Source of the DNA: Roseburia sp. | GTDB lineage: Bacteria; Bacillota_A; Clostridia; Lachnospirales; Lachnospiraceae | Assembly (NCBI GenBank): GCA_019411365.1 | Contig: DXQT01000012.1 | Location: 13,745-77,744 of the forward strand | DNA: 64,000 nt | Direction of reading: 5' to 3' | Shown: one piece after another, positions 38,622-47,471 of the stretch | Position numbering within the stretch: position 1 is the stretch's first letter | How the letters are laid out: every line of letters starts with the position of its first letter | The notes under the pieces: generated by a model | What the model was told of the DNA's origin: nothing | The model's database searches: none | The model's input: only the letters and a program-made list of their open reading frames with translations | Position numbers and translations under genes: made by a program

Positions 38622-38650
38622 ATTTTATAACTTTGCTGTCTTAACGTCAA
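38622..38650 (-). promoter_or_regulatory. GH53 promoter
   Basis: On the minus strand TTGACG, a 17-nt spacer, then TAAAAT. The operator lies immediately downstream. The leader to the ATG is about 150 nt. Confidence 0.7.
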
Positions 38651-38725
38651 CCTGAGCATGCATTTTTGTGATATTTTTTCGACATTCATACTGTCATTTT
38701 GGTCAACATTAACATGTGCGATCCC

Positions 38726-38754
38726 GTGACATTTTTCCCATATTATGGTATAAT
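38726..38754 (+). promoter_or_regulatory. Promoter of the EAL gene
   Basis: GTGACA at 38726-38731, a 17-nt spacer and a perfect TATAAT at 38749-38754, 48 bp before the start codon. Confidence 0.65.
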
Positions 38755-38802
38755 TTTTGTTCGGCTAAATTACTTTTAATCTGATTACAGGGGAATGAAA
38801 TT

Positions 38803-40734
38803 ATGAATCTGCAACCCAAAATATTATCCAACGCTTTTTTGATCAACGGGTACACTCCCGCTGTAGATATGATTCTCGTGATCTTATGTATATTACTTTT
38901 ACTGCTTCTCCGGGAGACATTTATCCGCCGCAGCAGACTTTTTCTGCTTTTTCGCACCTGCATCGCGCTTTTGCTGATTGCAGCCTTCAGCAATTCCTGC
39001 TTTTACTATACTGTACTGTATTTCGACAGTGATACCACTTTATGTATTCTGCGTGCAATATATCATTCAAGCCTGCTGCTCATTTTTTGTCTGTATGCGG
39101 CTTATTTAAAGATTTTGATTGGTATTCCGGGAAAAACAGGACATATCATGAATATTTTCCTATATTCCTTATATATCATTTTTGCCGTTGTGGATGCACT
39201 GTCACCTGTATTGGGTTACAGTTTCTACCGCGACAGCTCAGGTGCATGGCATGATAACCTTTATTTAAAACCGTTTACGATTGCTTACGGGATTTATATG
39301 GCGTTTATTTTTTTCCTGTTACTTTACTATCATAAACGCATTCCAACAAGTTTATTCCATATGCTCGTGATCGTACAGTTCATCTGTGTTTTTCTCGTCT
39401 GTGCAGAAAACCATTTTGGCAGCAATACCTTCCTTGCCATCACCTTTCTCCTGCCGATCATGGTAATCCTTTATATGGTACATGGAAGTTCTTACAGTAT
39501 CAAGACAGGGGCCCTGAATGCTGATTCCCTAAACGAATATTTAAACCAGCAGGCGTCAATTCAAATTTCTACTTATTATATGTGTCTCCGTTTCGACACT
39601 GATTCCGAATATGTGATGCCGGATGAGCTTGGCAAACTTTTTTTCAACTTCTGGAACGGCTACTTTAAAAACGGACTCCTCTTCCACCCATCTACAGATT
39701 TTTTTGTTCTTGCAATTGATGTCAGTGACATCCGGAATGCAGATAAAATCGCGCAGGATATGATCCAGAATGACTTTAAACGCCATTTTGAAACTTATAA
39801 ACTGCCTTATAAGATCGTTATGTTCAATCATCTGGATTTCTGTGAAAACTTAGAGCAGTTTTACGAACTTTTTAACTTCTTTGCAGAACCGATGGAACTA
39901 AATAATTTCCGCTCCTGCGACACCGCCGATTATAAAAGTTTTCATGATATGAAATATCTCTCGGCGCAGTTAAAAGATATTGCAGAAAACGGTTCCCTTG
40001 ATGACAAAAGAGTTCTTGTATACTGCCAGCCGGTCCGCAACGTAAATGCCGGCAATTATGACACCGCAGAAGCACTGATGCGTCTGAACCTGAAGGACAC
40101 CGGCATGGTATATCCAAACCGGTTTATTCCGCTCGCTGAAAAGAATGGCTATATCCATAAATTAAGCATGATCATTTTAAATAAGACCTGCCGTGCGATC
40201 CGGGAATTTCAGGATGAAGGTTACCAGCTCTCCCGTGTTTCCGTAAATTTTTCCATTTCAGAGCTCTCCAGCAAAAATTTTATGGAAGAGTTCCGGCAGA
40301 TCGTAGAAAGAAACGGTGTTGATTTTCATACCATCGCAGTGGAACTGACCGAGAGCCGCAACGATACCGAATACGAACTCGTTCTTGACCGTGTAATGCA
40401 GTTTAAATCCCTCGGTGTATGTACTTACCTCGACGATTTTGGAACCGGATATTCTAATTTTGACCGGATTCTTAGCTTAAAACTGGATGTTGTAAAATTT
40501 GACCGCAGCCTTCTTCTGATGGCAAATAAGGATGAAAATTCCCAGTTTATCCTGAACTACTTTTCCACTGCTTTTAAAAAACTCGGGTACAAAGTACTCT
40601 ATGAGGGTGTAGAAACCGATGAGCAGGAGACCATCTGTGTGAACAGTCACGCGGACTATCTGCAGGGATTCAAATTTTCAAAACCAATCCCGATTGAAGA
40701 ACTGAAAAACTTTCTTTCTCCGATACAGGAATAA
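38803..40734 (+). CDS. Membrane-bound EAL-domain c-di-GMP phosphodiesterase
   Basis: 643 residues. About seven hydrophobic segments fill residues 20-225. A degenerate GGDEF-like region follows (about 235-370). The EAL domain (about 395-640) retains the key residues: Glu423 in EALMRL, Asn in VNFSISEL, ELTES, the DDFGTGYS loop with both Asp, the Lys of VKFDRSLL, YEGVET and LQGFKFSKPIP. It should therefore hydrolyse c-di-GMP. It is a single gene, divergent from GH53. With the PilZ receptor nearby and the broken GGDEF gene it makes a loose c-di-GMP neighbourhood. Confidence 0.9.
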   Translation: MNLQPKILSNAFLINGYTPAVDMILVILCILLLLLLRETFIRRSRLFLLFRTCIALLLIAAFSNSCFYYTVLYFDSDTTLCILRAIYHSSLLLIFCLYAAYLKILIGIPGKTGHIMNIFLYSLYIIFAVVDALSPVLGYSFYRDSSGAWHDNLYLKPFTIAYGIYMAFIFFLLLYYHKRIPTSLFHMLVIVQFICVFLVCAENHFGSNTFLAITFLLPIMVILYMVHGSSYSIKTGALNADSLNEYLNQQASIQISTYYMCLRFDTDSEYVMPDELGKLFFNFWNGYFKNGLLFHPSTDFFVLAIDVSDIRNADKIAQDMIQNDFKRHFETYKLPYKIVMFNHLDFCENLEQFYELFNFFAEPMELNNFRSCDTADYKSFHDMKYLSAQLKDIAENGSLDDKRVLVYCQPVRNVNAGNYDTAEALMRLNLKDTGMVYPNRFIPLAEKNGYIHKLSMIILNKTCRAIREFQDEGYQLSRVSVNFSISELSSKNFMEEFRQIVERNGVDFHTIAVELTESRNDTEYELVLDRVMQFKSLGVCTYLDDFGTGYSNFDRILSLKLDVVKFDRSLLLMANKDENSQFILNYFSTAFKKLGYKVLYEGVETDEQETICVNSHADYLQGFKFSKPIPIEELKNFLSPIQE

Positions 40735-40806
40735 CTTCATTTCTCCTGTATAGCAAGGTTGTTACCGTATTTTTTTACAAACCAAAATGTTTTCTTTGCA
40801 AATCAC

Positions 40807-40835
40807 TTGACATCATTATCTGATAAAAGTATAAT
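40807..40835 (+). promoter_or_regulatory. Consensus promoter of the amino-acid ABC operon
   Basis: A perfect TTGACA at 40807 and TATAAT at 40830 with a 17-nt spacer. The leader to the ATG at 40914 is about 70 nt. I see no riboswitch in it. Confidence 0.9.
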
Positions 40836-40913
40836 CTTTTCTAAATCATATCAGAATAGTATGAATTAAGAAAACAAGATGGAGATTATGAAAAAAGGAA
40901 AGGGACAAGTTTT

Positions 40914-41768
40914 ATGAAGAAAAAAGTGATTTCAATTTTACTGACAGCCGTTTTAGCAACAGGAATGGCAGCATGCGGTTCTAACAGCAATACAGCAGGT
41001 AATTCTGCAAATAATACAGCTGACAATGCACAGAACACAGCTGAAACTTCAACAGAATCCACAGGTTCTGCTGATTCTGCTGAAAAACCTGTATTAACTG
41101 TCGGCATGGAGGGAACTTATGCTCCATACACCTACCACGATGAAAATGGTACTTTAACCGGTTTTGAGGTTGATATGGCAAATGCAATCGGTGAAAAGAT
41201 GGGCTATGATGTCCAGTTTGTTGAGACAGAGTGGGATTCCATCACTGCTGCACTTGATGCCGGCAACTTTGACGTTGTCATGAACCAAGTTACGATCACA
41301 GATGAGAGAAAAGAAAAATTCGATTTTTCCACCCCTTACATTTATTCCAAACCAGTGCTGATCGTAGCTGCTGACAATACTGATATCAATTCCTTCGAAG
41401 ACATCAATGGTAAAAAAGCTGCAGAAGGTCTTACCTCAAACTTCAGCGATATTGCAAGAAGCTACGGCGCAGAGATCGTCGGACAGGATAAATTTGCACT
41501 TGCCATGGAATGTGTATTAAGTGGGGAAGCCGATTGTGCGATCAACGACGAATTAACTTACACATACTGGAAACAGCAGAAAGGCGGCGAGGACTCCACC
41601 AAGATCGTTGCTGAATCTGATAATGTCAATTCCAGTGCCATTATGGTGAAAAAAGGCAATGACGAGCTGATTGAAAAACTCAATTCTGCCATTGATGAAT
41701 TATTAGCGGACGGAACCGTCAAAGAAATTTCCGAAAAATATTTTGGCATGGACGTATCACAGCCATAA
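40914..41768 (+). CDS. Polar amino-acid ABC transporter, binding lipoprotein
   Basis: 284 residues. The lipobox is MAAC at about residue 22, followed by an Asn/Thr/Glu-rich tether of about 40 residues. The family 3 binding domain starts VLTVGMEGTYAPYTYHDENG and has the FDVVMNQVTITDERKEKFDF signature of cystine/glutamine-type binders. GGGAC/AAAGG lies upstream. It is the first gene of a three-gene operon. Sequence suggests cystine or another polar amino acid; the exact ligand is open. Confidence 0.92.
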   Translation: MKKKVISILLTAVLATGMAACGSNSNTAGNSANNTADNAQNTAETSTESTGSADSAEKPVLTVGMEGTYAPYTYHDENGTLTGFEVDMANAIGEKMGYDVQFVETEWDSITAALDAGNFDVVMNQVTITDERKEKFDFSTPYIYSKPVLIVAADNTDINSFEDINGKKAAEGLTSNFSDIARSYGAEIVGQDKFALAMECVLSGEADCAINDELTYTYWKQQKGGEDSTKIVAESDNVNSSAIMVKKGNDELIEKLNSAIDELLADGTVKEISEKYFGMDVSQP

Positions 41769-41789
41769 TTTTGTTACAGGAGAAAAATC

Positions 41790-42482
41790 ATGGGATCATA
41801 TGCATACCTGACAGCGGGTATTATTACAGCAAGACAAGCAGAACTGATGAAAAATGCATTCTGGCCAATGCTAAGACAGGGCCTGCTTTACACGATTCCC
41901 CTGACGCTCGTATCCTTTGCGATCGGCGTCATCATTGCCGTGCTGTGTGCGCTTTTCATTATCAACAAAATACCGGTATTAAAACAGATCGCCGGAATCT
42001 ATATCTGGGTATTCCGCGGAACCCCTCTGCTGGTACAGTTATTTATCATGTACTGGGGTATCTGTAATCCCCTTGGCATCAACAAGTGGGTTGCCTGTAT
42101 CTCGGCACTCTCCTTAAATGTAGGTGCCTACTCCGCAGAGACGATCCGTGCGGCAATCCTTTCCATCAATAAAGGTCAGTGGGAGGCAGGCTATTCTCTC
42201 GGAATGAGTTATCAGCAGACATTCCGCCGTATCATCATTCCGCAGGCTGCTACCGTATCCATACCACCGCTTTTTAACACCTTTATCGGTCTTGTCAAGG
42301 ATACTTCCCTTGCATCTACGATCATGATCGGTGAGATGTTCCGTAAAGCACAGGAAGCCGCAGCAAGCTCACTCGAATACCTTTGGATCTATATCGAAGT
42401 TGCACTCATTTACCTTCTTTTCTGTACGCTGTTGACCGGACTGCAGAAATGGATTGAGAAAAAACTGCGTGTCGGAAAGTAG
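41790..42482 (+). CDS. Polar amino-acid ABC transporter, permease
   Basis: 230 residues with about five helices. It has the HisM/GlnP signature GAYSAETIRAAILSINKGQW followed by EAGYSLGMSYQQTFRRIIIP, the loop that docks the ATPase. FRGTPLLVQLF is also typical. AGGAG lies upstream. It starts 21 bp after the binding protein. Confidence 0.93.
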   Translation: MGSYAYLTAGIITARQAELMKNAFWPMLRQGLLYTIPLTLVSFAIGVIIAVLCALFIINKIPVLKQIAGIYIWVFRGTPLLVQLFIMYWGICNPLGINKWVACISALSLNVGAYSAETIRAAILSINKGQWEAGYSLGMSYQQTFRRIIIPQAATVSIPPLFNTFIGLVKDTSLASTIMIGEMFRKAQEAAASSLEYLWIYIEVALIYLLFCTLLTGLQKWIEKKLRVGK

Positions 42483-42491
42483 AGGTATCAT

Positions 42492-43235
42492 ATGTATTCT
42501 TTAGATAACATTTATAAATCATTTGACAATAATCAGGTCTTAAAAGGTGTCTCCTTAGAGATTCCGAAAAATAAAACCACCGTCCTGATCGGGCCATCCG
42601 GTTCCGGCAAGACAACATTGCTGCGCTGTATTAATCTGCTTGAGATCCCGGATAGCGGAACCGTTACTTTAAACGGTTCTTCCATGTCCTTTCAAGAGGG
42701 ACAGAAAGTAAAGTACAGCGGCAGCGAGATCCGGAATATCCGCATGAAAACCGGTATGGTATTCCAGAACTTTCAGCTTTTTCCTCACAAAACGGTGCTG
42801 GAAAATATTATGGAAGGTCCTATCACCGTCTTAAAGAAAGACCGAAGTGAATGCGAAAAAGAAGCGTTATCTCTTTTAGAGAAAGTCGGTTTATCCGATA
42901 AGCGCGACGCTTATCCGGGACAGCTCTCCGGCGGCCAGCAGCAGAGAATCGCCATCGCAAGGGCACTCGCCATGAAACCGGAACTACTTCTTTTTGATGA
43001 GCCTACCAGCGCCTTAGACCCGGAACTTGAAGTGGAAGTTTTAAATATCATCCGCAGACTGGTTGACGAGAAACAGACCATCGTGATCATTACACACAAG
43101 ATGTCTTTCGCAAGAGAAGTGGCAGATAAAGTTGTTTTCTTCGATGAGGGAAAAATCTTAAAAGAGGGAACTTACACCGAACTTGAACAGAGTAACATTC
43201 CAAGGATCACACAGTTCTTAAATATGTTGAACTAA
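42492..43235 (+). CDS. Polar amino-acid ABC transporter, ATPase
   Basis: 247 residues. Walker A is GPSGSGKTT (about 35-43), the Q-loop is at MVFQNFQLFPHKT, the signature is LSGGQQQR, Walker B is LLLFDEPTSALDPE and the switch His lies in IVIITHKM. It starts 9 bp after the permease and closes the operon. Confidence 0.95.
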   Translation: MYSLDNIYKSFDNNQVLKGVSLEIPKNKTTVLIGPSGSGKTTLLRCINLLEIPDSGTVTLNGSSMSFQEGQKVKYSGSEIRNIRMKTGMVFQNFQLFPHKTVLENIMEGPITVLKKDRSECEKEALSLLEKVGLSDKRDAYPGQLSGGQQQRIAIARALAMKPELLLFDEPTSALDPELEVEVLNIIRRLVDEKQTIVIITHKMSFAREVADKVVFFDEGKILKEGTYTELEQSNIPRITQFLNMLN

Positions 43236-43278
43236 ACAATAGACCGCCTCACAGGAAACCTATTGTCATGAATAAGTA

Positions 43279-43320
43279 AAAAATCCGTGCAGGATCAGTT
43301 TTGATCCGCACGGATTTTTT
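43279..43320. terminator. Bidirectional terminator between the ABC operon and GH26
   Basis: AAAAATCCGTGC and GATCA pair with TGATC and GCACGGATTTTTT around a short GTTT loop. U-runs form in both directions, so it serves the rightward transporter operon and the leftward GH26 gene. Confidence 0.9.
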
Positions 43321-43370
43321 GCTGTCAGCCTTATCTACGCTCCAGATAATCATTATTATGATAAATCTTT

Positions 43371-46300
43371 TTATTTTCCACAGCGCACTGCATTTGAAGC
43401 AGTTCCTTTCACCGATGTTTTTCCGGCATTTTTTACGGCTCTTACTTTATAGTAATATGTTTTTCCTTTCTTCGCTTTGCCGTCTGTGTAAGAAACAATA
43501 GTGCCCTTTTTCAGCGTCTTTATCTTTTGATATTTTCCTTTTTTGGATGTTGCACGGTAGATCTCGTATCCATCTGCACCTTTTACCTTCTTCCAGGTTA
43601 ATTTTACCTTGGACTTCACACGTTTTGCCTTAACCGCAGTCACCTTCTGCGGGCTGGTCGCAGCCTTGATCACATTGGAGTACTTTCCGGTTACCGTCTT
43701 TTTACCGCTTTTCCTGTATGCACGCACTTTATACTGATAAACCGTTGCTGTTTTGAGCTTTTTATCCGTATAGGTATTAGTTTTTACCGTTGCAACCTTC
43801 TGATATTTTTTCGTTGATTTGTTATAACGGTATACCTGATAACCATCTGCTTTCTTTACTTTTTTCCATGTTAAGCGGATGGAAGTCTCCGTTGCCCTGG
43901 ACTGTTTGAAGCCGGAAACCTTTGCAACTGTCGTTTTATCTGTATTACCCGGTTTCTCTGTATTTCCCGGTTTTTCTGTATCTCCCGGTTTCTCTGTATC
44001 TCCCGGTTTCTCTGTATCTCCCGGTTTCTCCGTATCTCCCGGTTTCTGTCCTCCGGACACGAGTGACTGATCTGTCAGTACATATCCACCTTCTGTCATA
44101 TTTAACTTTGATTCATCCACATTTACAAAGCGGATATCATCAAAAACAATTTTCGACTGGATATCAACCCCATTTCCGTCTTCTGAAATGCTGTTACACC
44201 AGATTGCAAACTTCGTAACATTCTTTGGATCAAAAGTTCCATTCTGTTTACCCTTTAATTTGTTAAATGGGATCGTAACATATTTTGCCTCTGTCGTCTT
44301 TACAAAGTCAGTCAGAAATACTTCGAAATCCTCTCCGCCGGAAACAAGCTGAACTACCAGTTTCTGTCCTTTTCCATCCGGTTTTACCCACATGCTGACC
44401 GCATTGTATTCGCTGTAATCGTTTGTGCTTAAACCTTTCATACGTCCGGTCCATACTTCCGGTCCACTCGTCTTAAGCTGATAAGTAAATGCACCTCCGT
44501 AAACACCTTCTGCTTTATGATCCTTATCTAATACAAAGGAAGAACTGCAGTTTGCTGCTGAATTTTCTGTAAAAGTTCCATTCAGGTAGTCATTGTCATC
44601 ATAGTATAATTCAAAATTTTCAATGACATTCTTTGCAAGTGTTTCCTTTTCTTTTCCAAAACTGATATAGGAAACAGTCACAAGTGTTTTGCCATCTGCC
44701 ACAAGGCTGATCTTACCGGTATCCGTTGTTCCAAGTGCACTCAGAATATCCGCAGACAGCACACCTTCGTAAGCACCGGATTCTTCCGTTTTCTCTGCCG
44801 TGATCGTTTTTTCTGTATTTGTATCCGGGTTTGTCAGCACAAAACTTACACTCTGTGCATTTCTCACATTTGCTTTTAAAGTAAATGCACTTGTGATTGC
44901 CATCTTAGAGAAAACATTGGCAAAATAACCTGCTGCATTTCCCTGATTTACATTTCTTACTTCTTTCTGGTCTGCATTTCCGTAAAAGTTTGTTCCATTC
45001 GCAAAAACAGAAGATTTTTCATTGTAGAATTCAATAAACTCGTTGATCAGTTCCTGTCCGTGGGTATCATCATATTTATATGGGACATAAAAGTTGGTGT
45101 CTCCAAAATTTGCCCACAGTAAGAAGTACGGCATTCCGGTGTCAACTGCCACCTGATTAACCTGTTTGTACCAGTTGTGTCCTGCGATCGGATTTCCTTT
45201 TACTAAAATTCCTTCATTATCCGATCCATCGGCCTTCATCACCCTTACACCGGTTTCGGAAATTGCAGCTACTTTTCCTTTTGCGTCTGCAATATTCTTT
45301 ACCACCTGACAGGTTTTCTTTAAATTGTCCACAAACTCGCCGGAATATTCTGCCGGATAAGTATTGTAATCATCATAGTAATCAAATGCAACGATATCCA
45401 CACAGTCATCGCCCGGATAGCGGTCCATATACTCTTCCTCTGAAGTTAACGGACCATTTGGGGAATATACATAAATAAAGTTGTGTACTCCCTTTGATGC
45501 CAGATAATCCTGTGTGTACTGGAACAGCGCACGGTATGTCTCTTTATCGGTTGTCGCAGCACCCCACCAGAACCATCCGCCTGTATTTTCATGGAATGGA
45601 CGGAATAAAACAGGAATATCGCCAAGTCCGTTTGCGTAATCTGCAATGATATCAAGATAGGTTGTAAACTGCGCATTGTATTTTCCACCCGGAAGTACTT
45701 CTGCGGAGCAGTTATTGCTCAGGTCTTTTGCCTCCGAAAAATCACACTGTGAAAAATCATATTTTCTCGCCGCATCCGGTGTTGCAATGATTTTTTCATT
45801 GCTCATATTCGGCATATGGGTGGATAATGTAATGATCGCACCCTCTGCAGCTGCTGCCTTGCTGATCTCGATAGATTTCTGAACTGCATCATCTACGTTA
45901 TCAATTCCAAGTTCCACGCCTGTCAGTGCCAGCGAATCGATTCCGACCAGACCACTAATACTTCCGGTCACGTCCTTTGTATCCGAATAGACACCGTCTC
46001 TGGTTGAAACATGCTTGCTTGTGTCATTCTGATGTCCGAATAATACCTGGTCAGCAGCATCCAGTCCTTTTAAATATGCATATAACGCTTTTGCTGAACC
46101 TGATGCATTCACATCCGAAAGTGTTACTTCTTCCGGCATACTGGACGTATCTGCAAGCACAGCCTCTCCTGCCGTCTCTGTGATCTCCGTATAATCGCCC
46201 GCTGCATTATACTGGGATAAAGTCAGGTTATCCAGATATACGCTTCCCAAAAAGGCAGTGCTCACACCAACTGTTCCAATCATCAGATCCGTGATCTTTG

Positions 46301-47279
46301 CAGTGTTTGGTGAGAATTTGACAGTGACCACTGCTTTCTTATATCCGTCACCGAGATCTGACGTTTCGATCTTTGCTTCTTTGTTGATGATCTCCACATC
46401 ATCTGCTCCGTTTTTTGCAAAAATCTTTGCCTTAAAAGAACCGTCAAAAGCTTCCGGATAGATCATTTCATAGCTTAAAACATTATAAGCCGATACATCG
46501 AGTCCTTCTGCAAACGACTTTTTAATCTTTGCCTCACTCCATGTAAAACCTTCACAACCGGTATAATCGAGATCTGCCTTTAACATTTTGCTTCCCTGAA
46601 ATTCAGCTACACTGATTCCTACCGCATTGTCGTACTGCCAGCCGCCTTCCTGCTCCCAGCCTGCACTGCTTCCTGTCTCTGCAGATTCAAAATCATCGAT
46701 CACACTCGGATCTTTTGCAGGCAGTTCCGGCTGCGCTTCTGCCACACCGCTTAATGTAACATTGGAAAATGTACATGTTCCTGAAAAGCCCTGACCAATC
46801 AGTCGGAAATATACACCTTTTAAATCATCTGCATCCTTATCCTCAAACTTGATCGTAATCGTTGTTTTATGTGTATCTTCTGAAAAACTGCTCTGCTGTA
46901 AATACGGGATATCCTGACTGTCTGTCCATGTCCACTCACTTCCCAGCTTCACGATACCCTGAACCTTTAAGTAACTTTCCCCGGTACCCAATGATGCGTA
47001 CGCCTCATCATCCAGTGTAATATCTGCCTTCATTGTGAAATCTTTCGTTGTCACACAATCTGCAATACTTTCATCATAAGTGATCATTGGCGGATTATCC
47101 CAATCCTCTGTTGCAAGATCCAGTTTGTCTTTTGTTACTGTGTTTGTCCCGGTATAAAACACACTCGCTTCTGCCGCATAGACATACTCGTATCCCCCTG
47201 CAAAATTGCCGCTTGAAAACGCAACTGCAGCCGCTAAAAGAGCGGCTGCAAGTCGTTTTCCCATAAAACGTTTTCTCAT
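43371..47279 (-). CDS. Modular GH26 beta-mannanase, secreted
   Basis: 1302 residues from the ATG at 47279 (GGAGG 7 nt upstream). The signal peptide ends about YVYAAEA (36). Two beta-sandwich modules follow: about 40-175, and a CBM27-like module at about 180-350 with VYLDNLTLSQYN. The GH26 barrel spans about 385-770 with acid/base Glu564 in FRPFHENTGGWFWWG and nucleophile Glu675 in ISETGV. A CBM23-like module (about 880-1065), a linker of six PGDTEK-type repeats and two Fn3 domains finish the protein. No LPXTG or transmembrane anchor is seen. It would cut beta-mannan outside the cell. The layout matches mannanases of Roseburia-type gut bacteria. Confidence 0.92.
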   Translation of the reverse strand: MRKRFMGKRLAAALLAAAVAFSSGNFAGGYEYVYAAEASVFYTGTNTVTKDKLDLATEDWDNPPMITYDESIADCVTTKDFTMKADITLDDEAYASLGTGESYLKVQGIVKLGSEWTWTDSQDIPYLQQSSFSEDTHKTTITIKFEDKDADDLKGVYFRLIGQGFSGTCTFSNVTLSGVAEAQPELPAKDPSVIDDFESAETGSSAGWEQEGGWQYDNAVGISVAEFQGSKMLKADLDYTGCEGFTWSEAKIKKSFAEGLDVSAYNVLSYEMIYPEAFDGSFKAKIFAKNGADDVEIINKEAKIETSDLGDGYKKAVVTVKFSPNTAKITDLMIGTVGVSTAFLGSVYLDNLTLSQYNAAGDYTEITETAGEAVLADTSSMPEEVTLSDVNASGSAKALYAYLKGLDAADQVLFGHQNDTSKHVSTRDGVYSDTKDVTGSISGLVGIDSLALTGVELGIDNVDDAVQKSIEISKAAAAEGAIITLSTHMPNMSNEKIIATPDAARKYDFSQCDFSEAKDLSNNCSAEVLPGGKYNAQFTTYLDIIADYANGLGDIPVLFRPFHENTGGWFWWGAATTDKETYRALFQYTQDYLASKGVHNFIYVYSPNGPLTSEEEYMDRYPGDDCVDIVAFDYYDDYNTYPAEYSGEFVDNLKKTCQVVKNIADAKGKVAAISETGVRVMKADGSDNEGILVKGNPIAGHNWYKQVNQVAVDTGMPYFLLWANFGDTNFYVPYKYDDTHGQELINEFIEFYNEKSSVFANGTNFYGNADQKEVRNVNQGNAAGYFANVFSKMAITSAFTLKANVRNAQSVSFVLTNPDTNTEKTITAEKTEESGAYEGVLSADILSALGTTDTGKISLVADGKTLVTVSYISFGKEKETLAKNVIENFELYYDDNDYLNGTFTENSAANCSSSFVLDKDHKAEGVYGGAFTYQLKTSGPEVWTGRMKGLSTNDYSEYNAVSMWVKPDGKGQKLVVQLVSGGEDFEVFLTDFVKTTEAKYVTIPFNKLKGKQNGTFDPKNVTKFAIWCNSISEDGNGVDIQSKIVFDDIRFVNVDESKLNMTEGGYVLTDQSLVSGGQKPGDTEKPGDTEKPGDTEKPGDTEKPGNTEKPGNTDKTTVAKVSGFKQSRATETSIRLTWKKVKKADGYQVYRYNKSTKKYQKVATVKTNTYTDKKLKTATVYQYKVRAYRKSGKKTVTGKYSNVIKAATSPQKVTAVKAKRVKSKVKLTWKKVKGADGYEIYRATSKKGKYQKIKTLKKGTIVSYTDGKAKKGKTYYYKVRAVKNAGKTSVKGTASNAVRCGK
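43941..44046 (-). repeat. 18-bp tandem repeat coding the PGDTEK linker
   Basis: Six near-identical 18-bp units (plus strand TCTGTATCTCCCGGTTTC type) encode PGDTEK or PGNTEK between the CBM and Fn3 modules of GH26. Such repeats can change in number by slippage without a frameshift. Confidence 0.9.
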
Positions 47280-47326
47280 AAACTTACCTCCAATACATTT
47301 ATTAGCTTTATGCACTTTGTCTTTTA

Positions 47327-47356
47327 ATTATATGTTACTTTAAAAAACATTGTCAA
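47327..47356 (-). promoter_or_regulatory. GH26 promoter
   Basis: On the minus strand a perfect TTGACA, an 18-nt spacer and a perfect TATAAT, about 48 bp before the start codon. Confidence 0.85.
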
Positions 47357-47471
47357 TTAAGCTTATATTAGTTTGTAAATTTTCAGAGTTTTTACTTAAT
47401 TTTTGCTTTTTTAAGTTGTTTTATGAGATTAAAATTGTATACTTTTACTTTATAAATTCAGATAATAAATT

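Noticed and set aside
38465..38689. N-terminal extension of GH53
   Set aside because: It would cover the operator and promoter and place the lipoprotein signal internally.
40740..40913. Riboswitch or T-box before the amino-acid ABC operon
   Set aside because: The leader after the promoter is about 70 nt and shows no T-box sequence or terminator hairpin.
43941..44046. CRISPR-like or regulatory DNA repeats
   Set aside because: The 18-bp units are in frame and code the PGDTEK linker of GH26.
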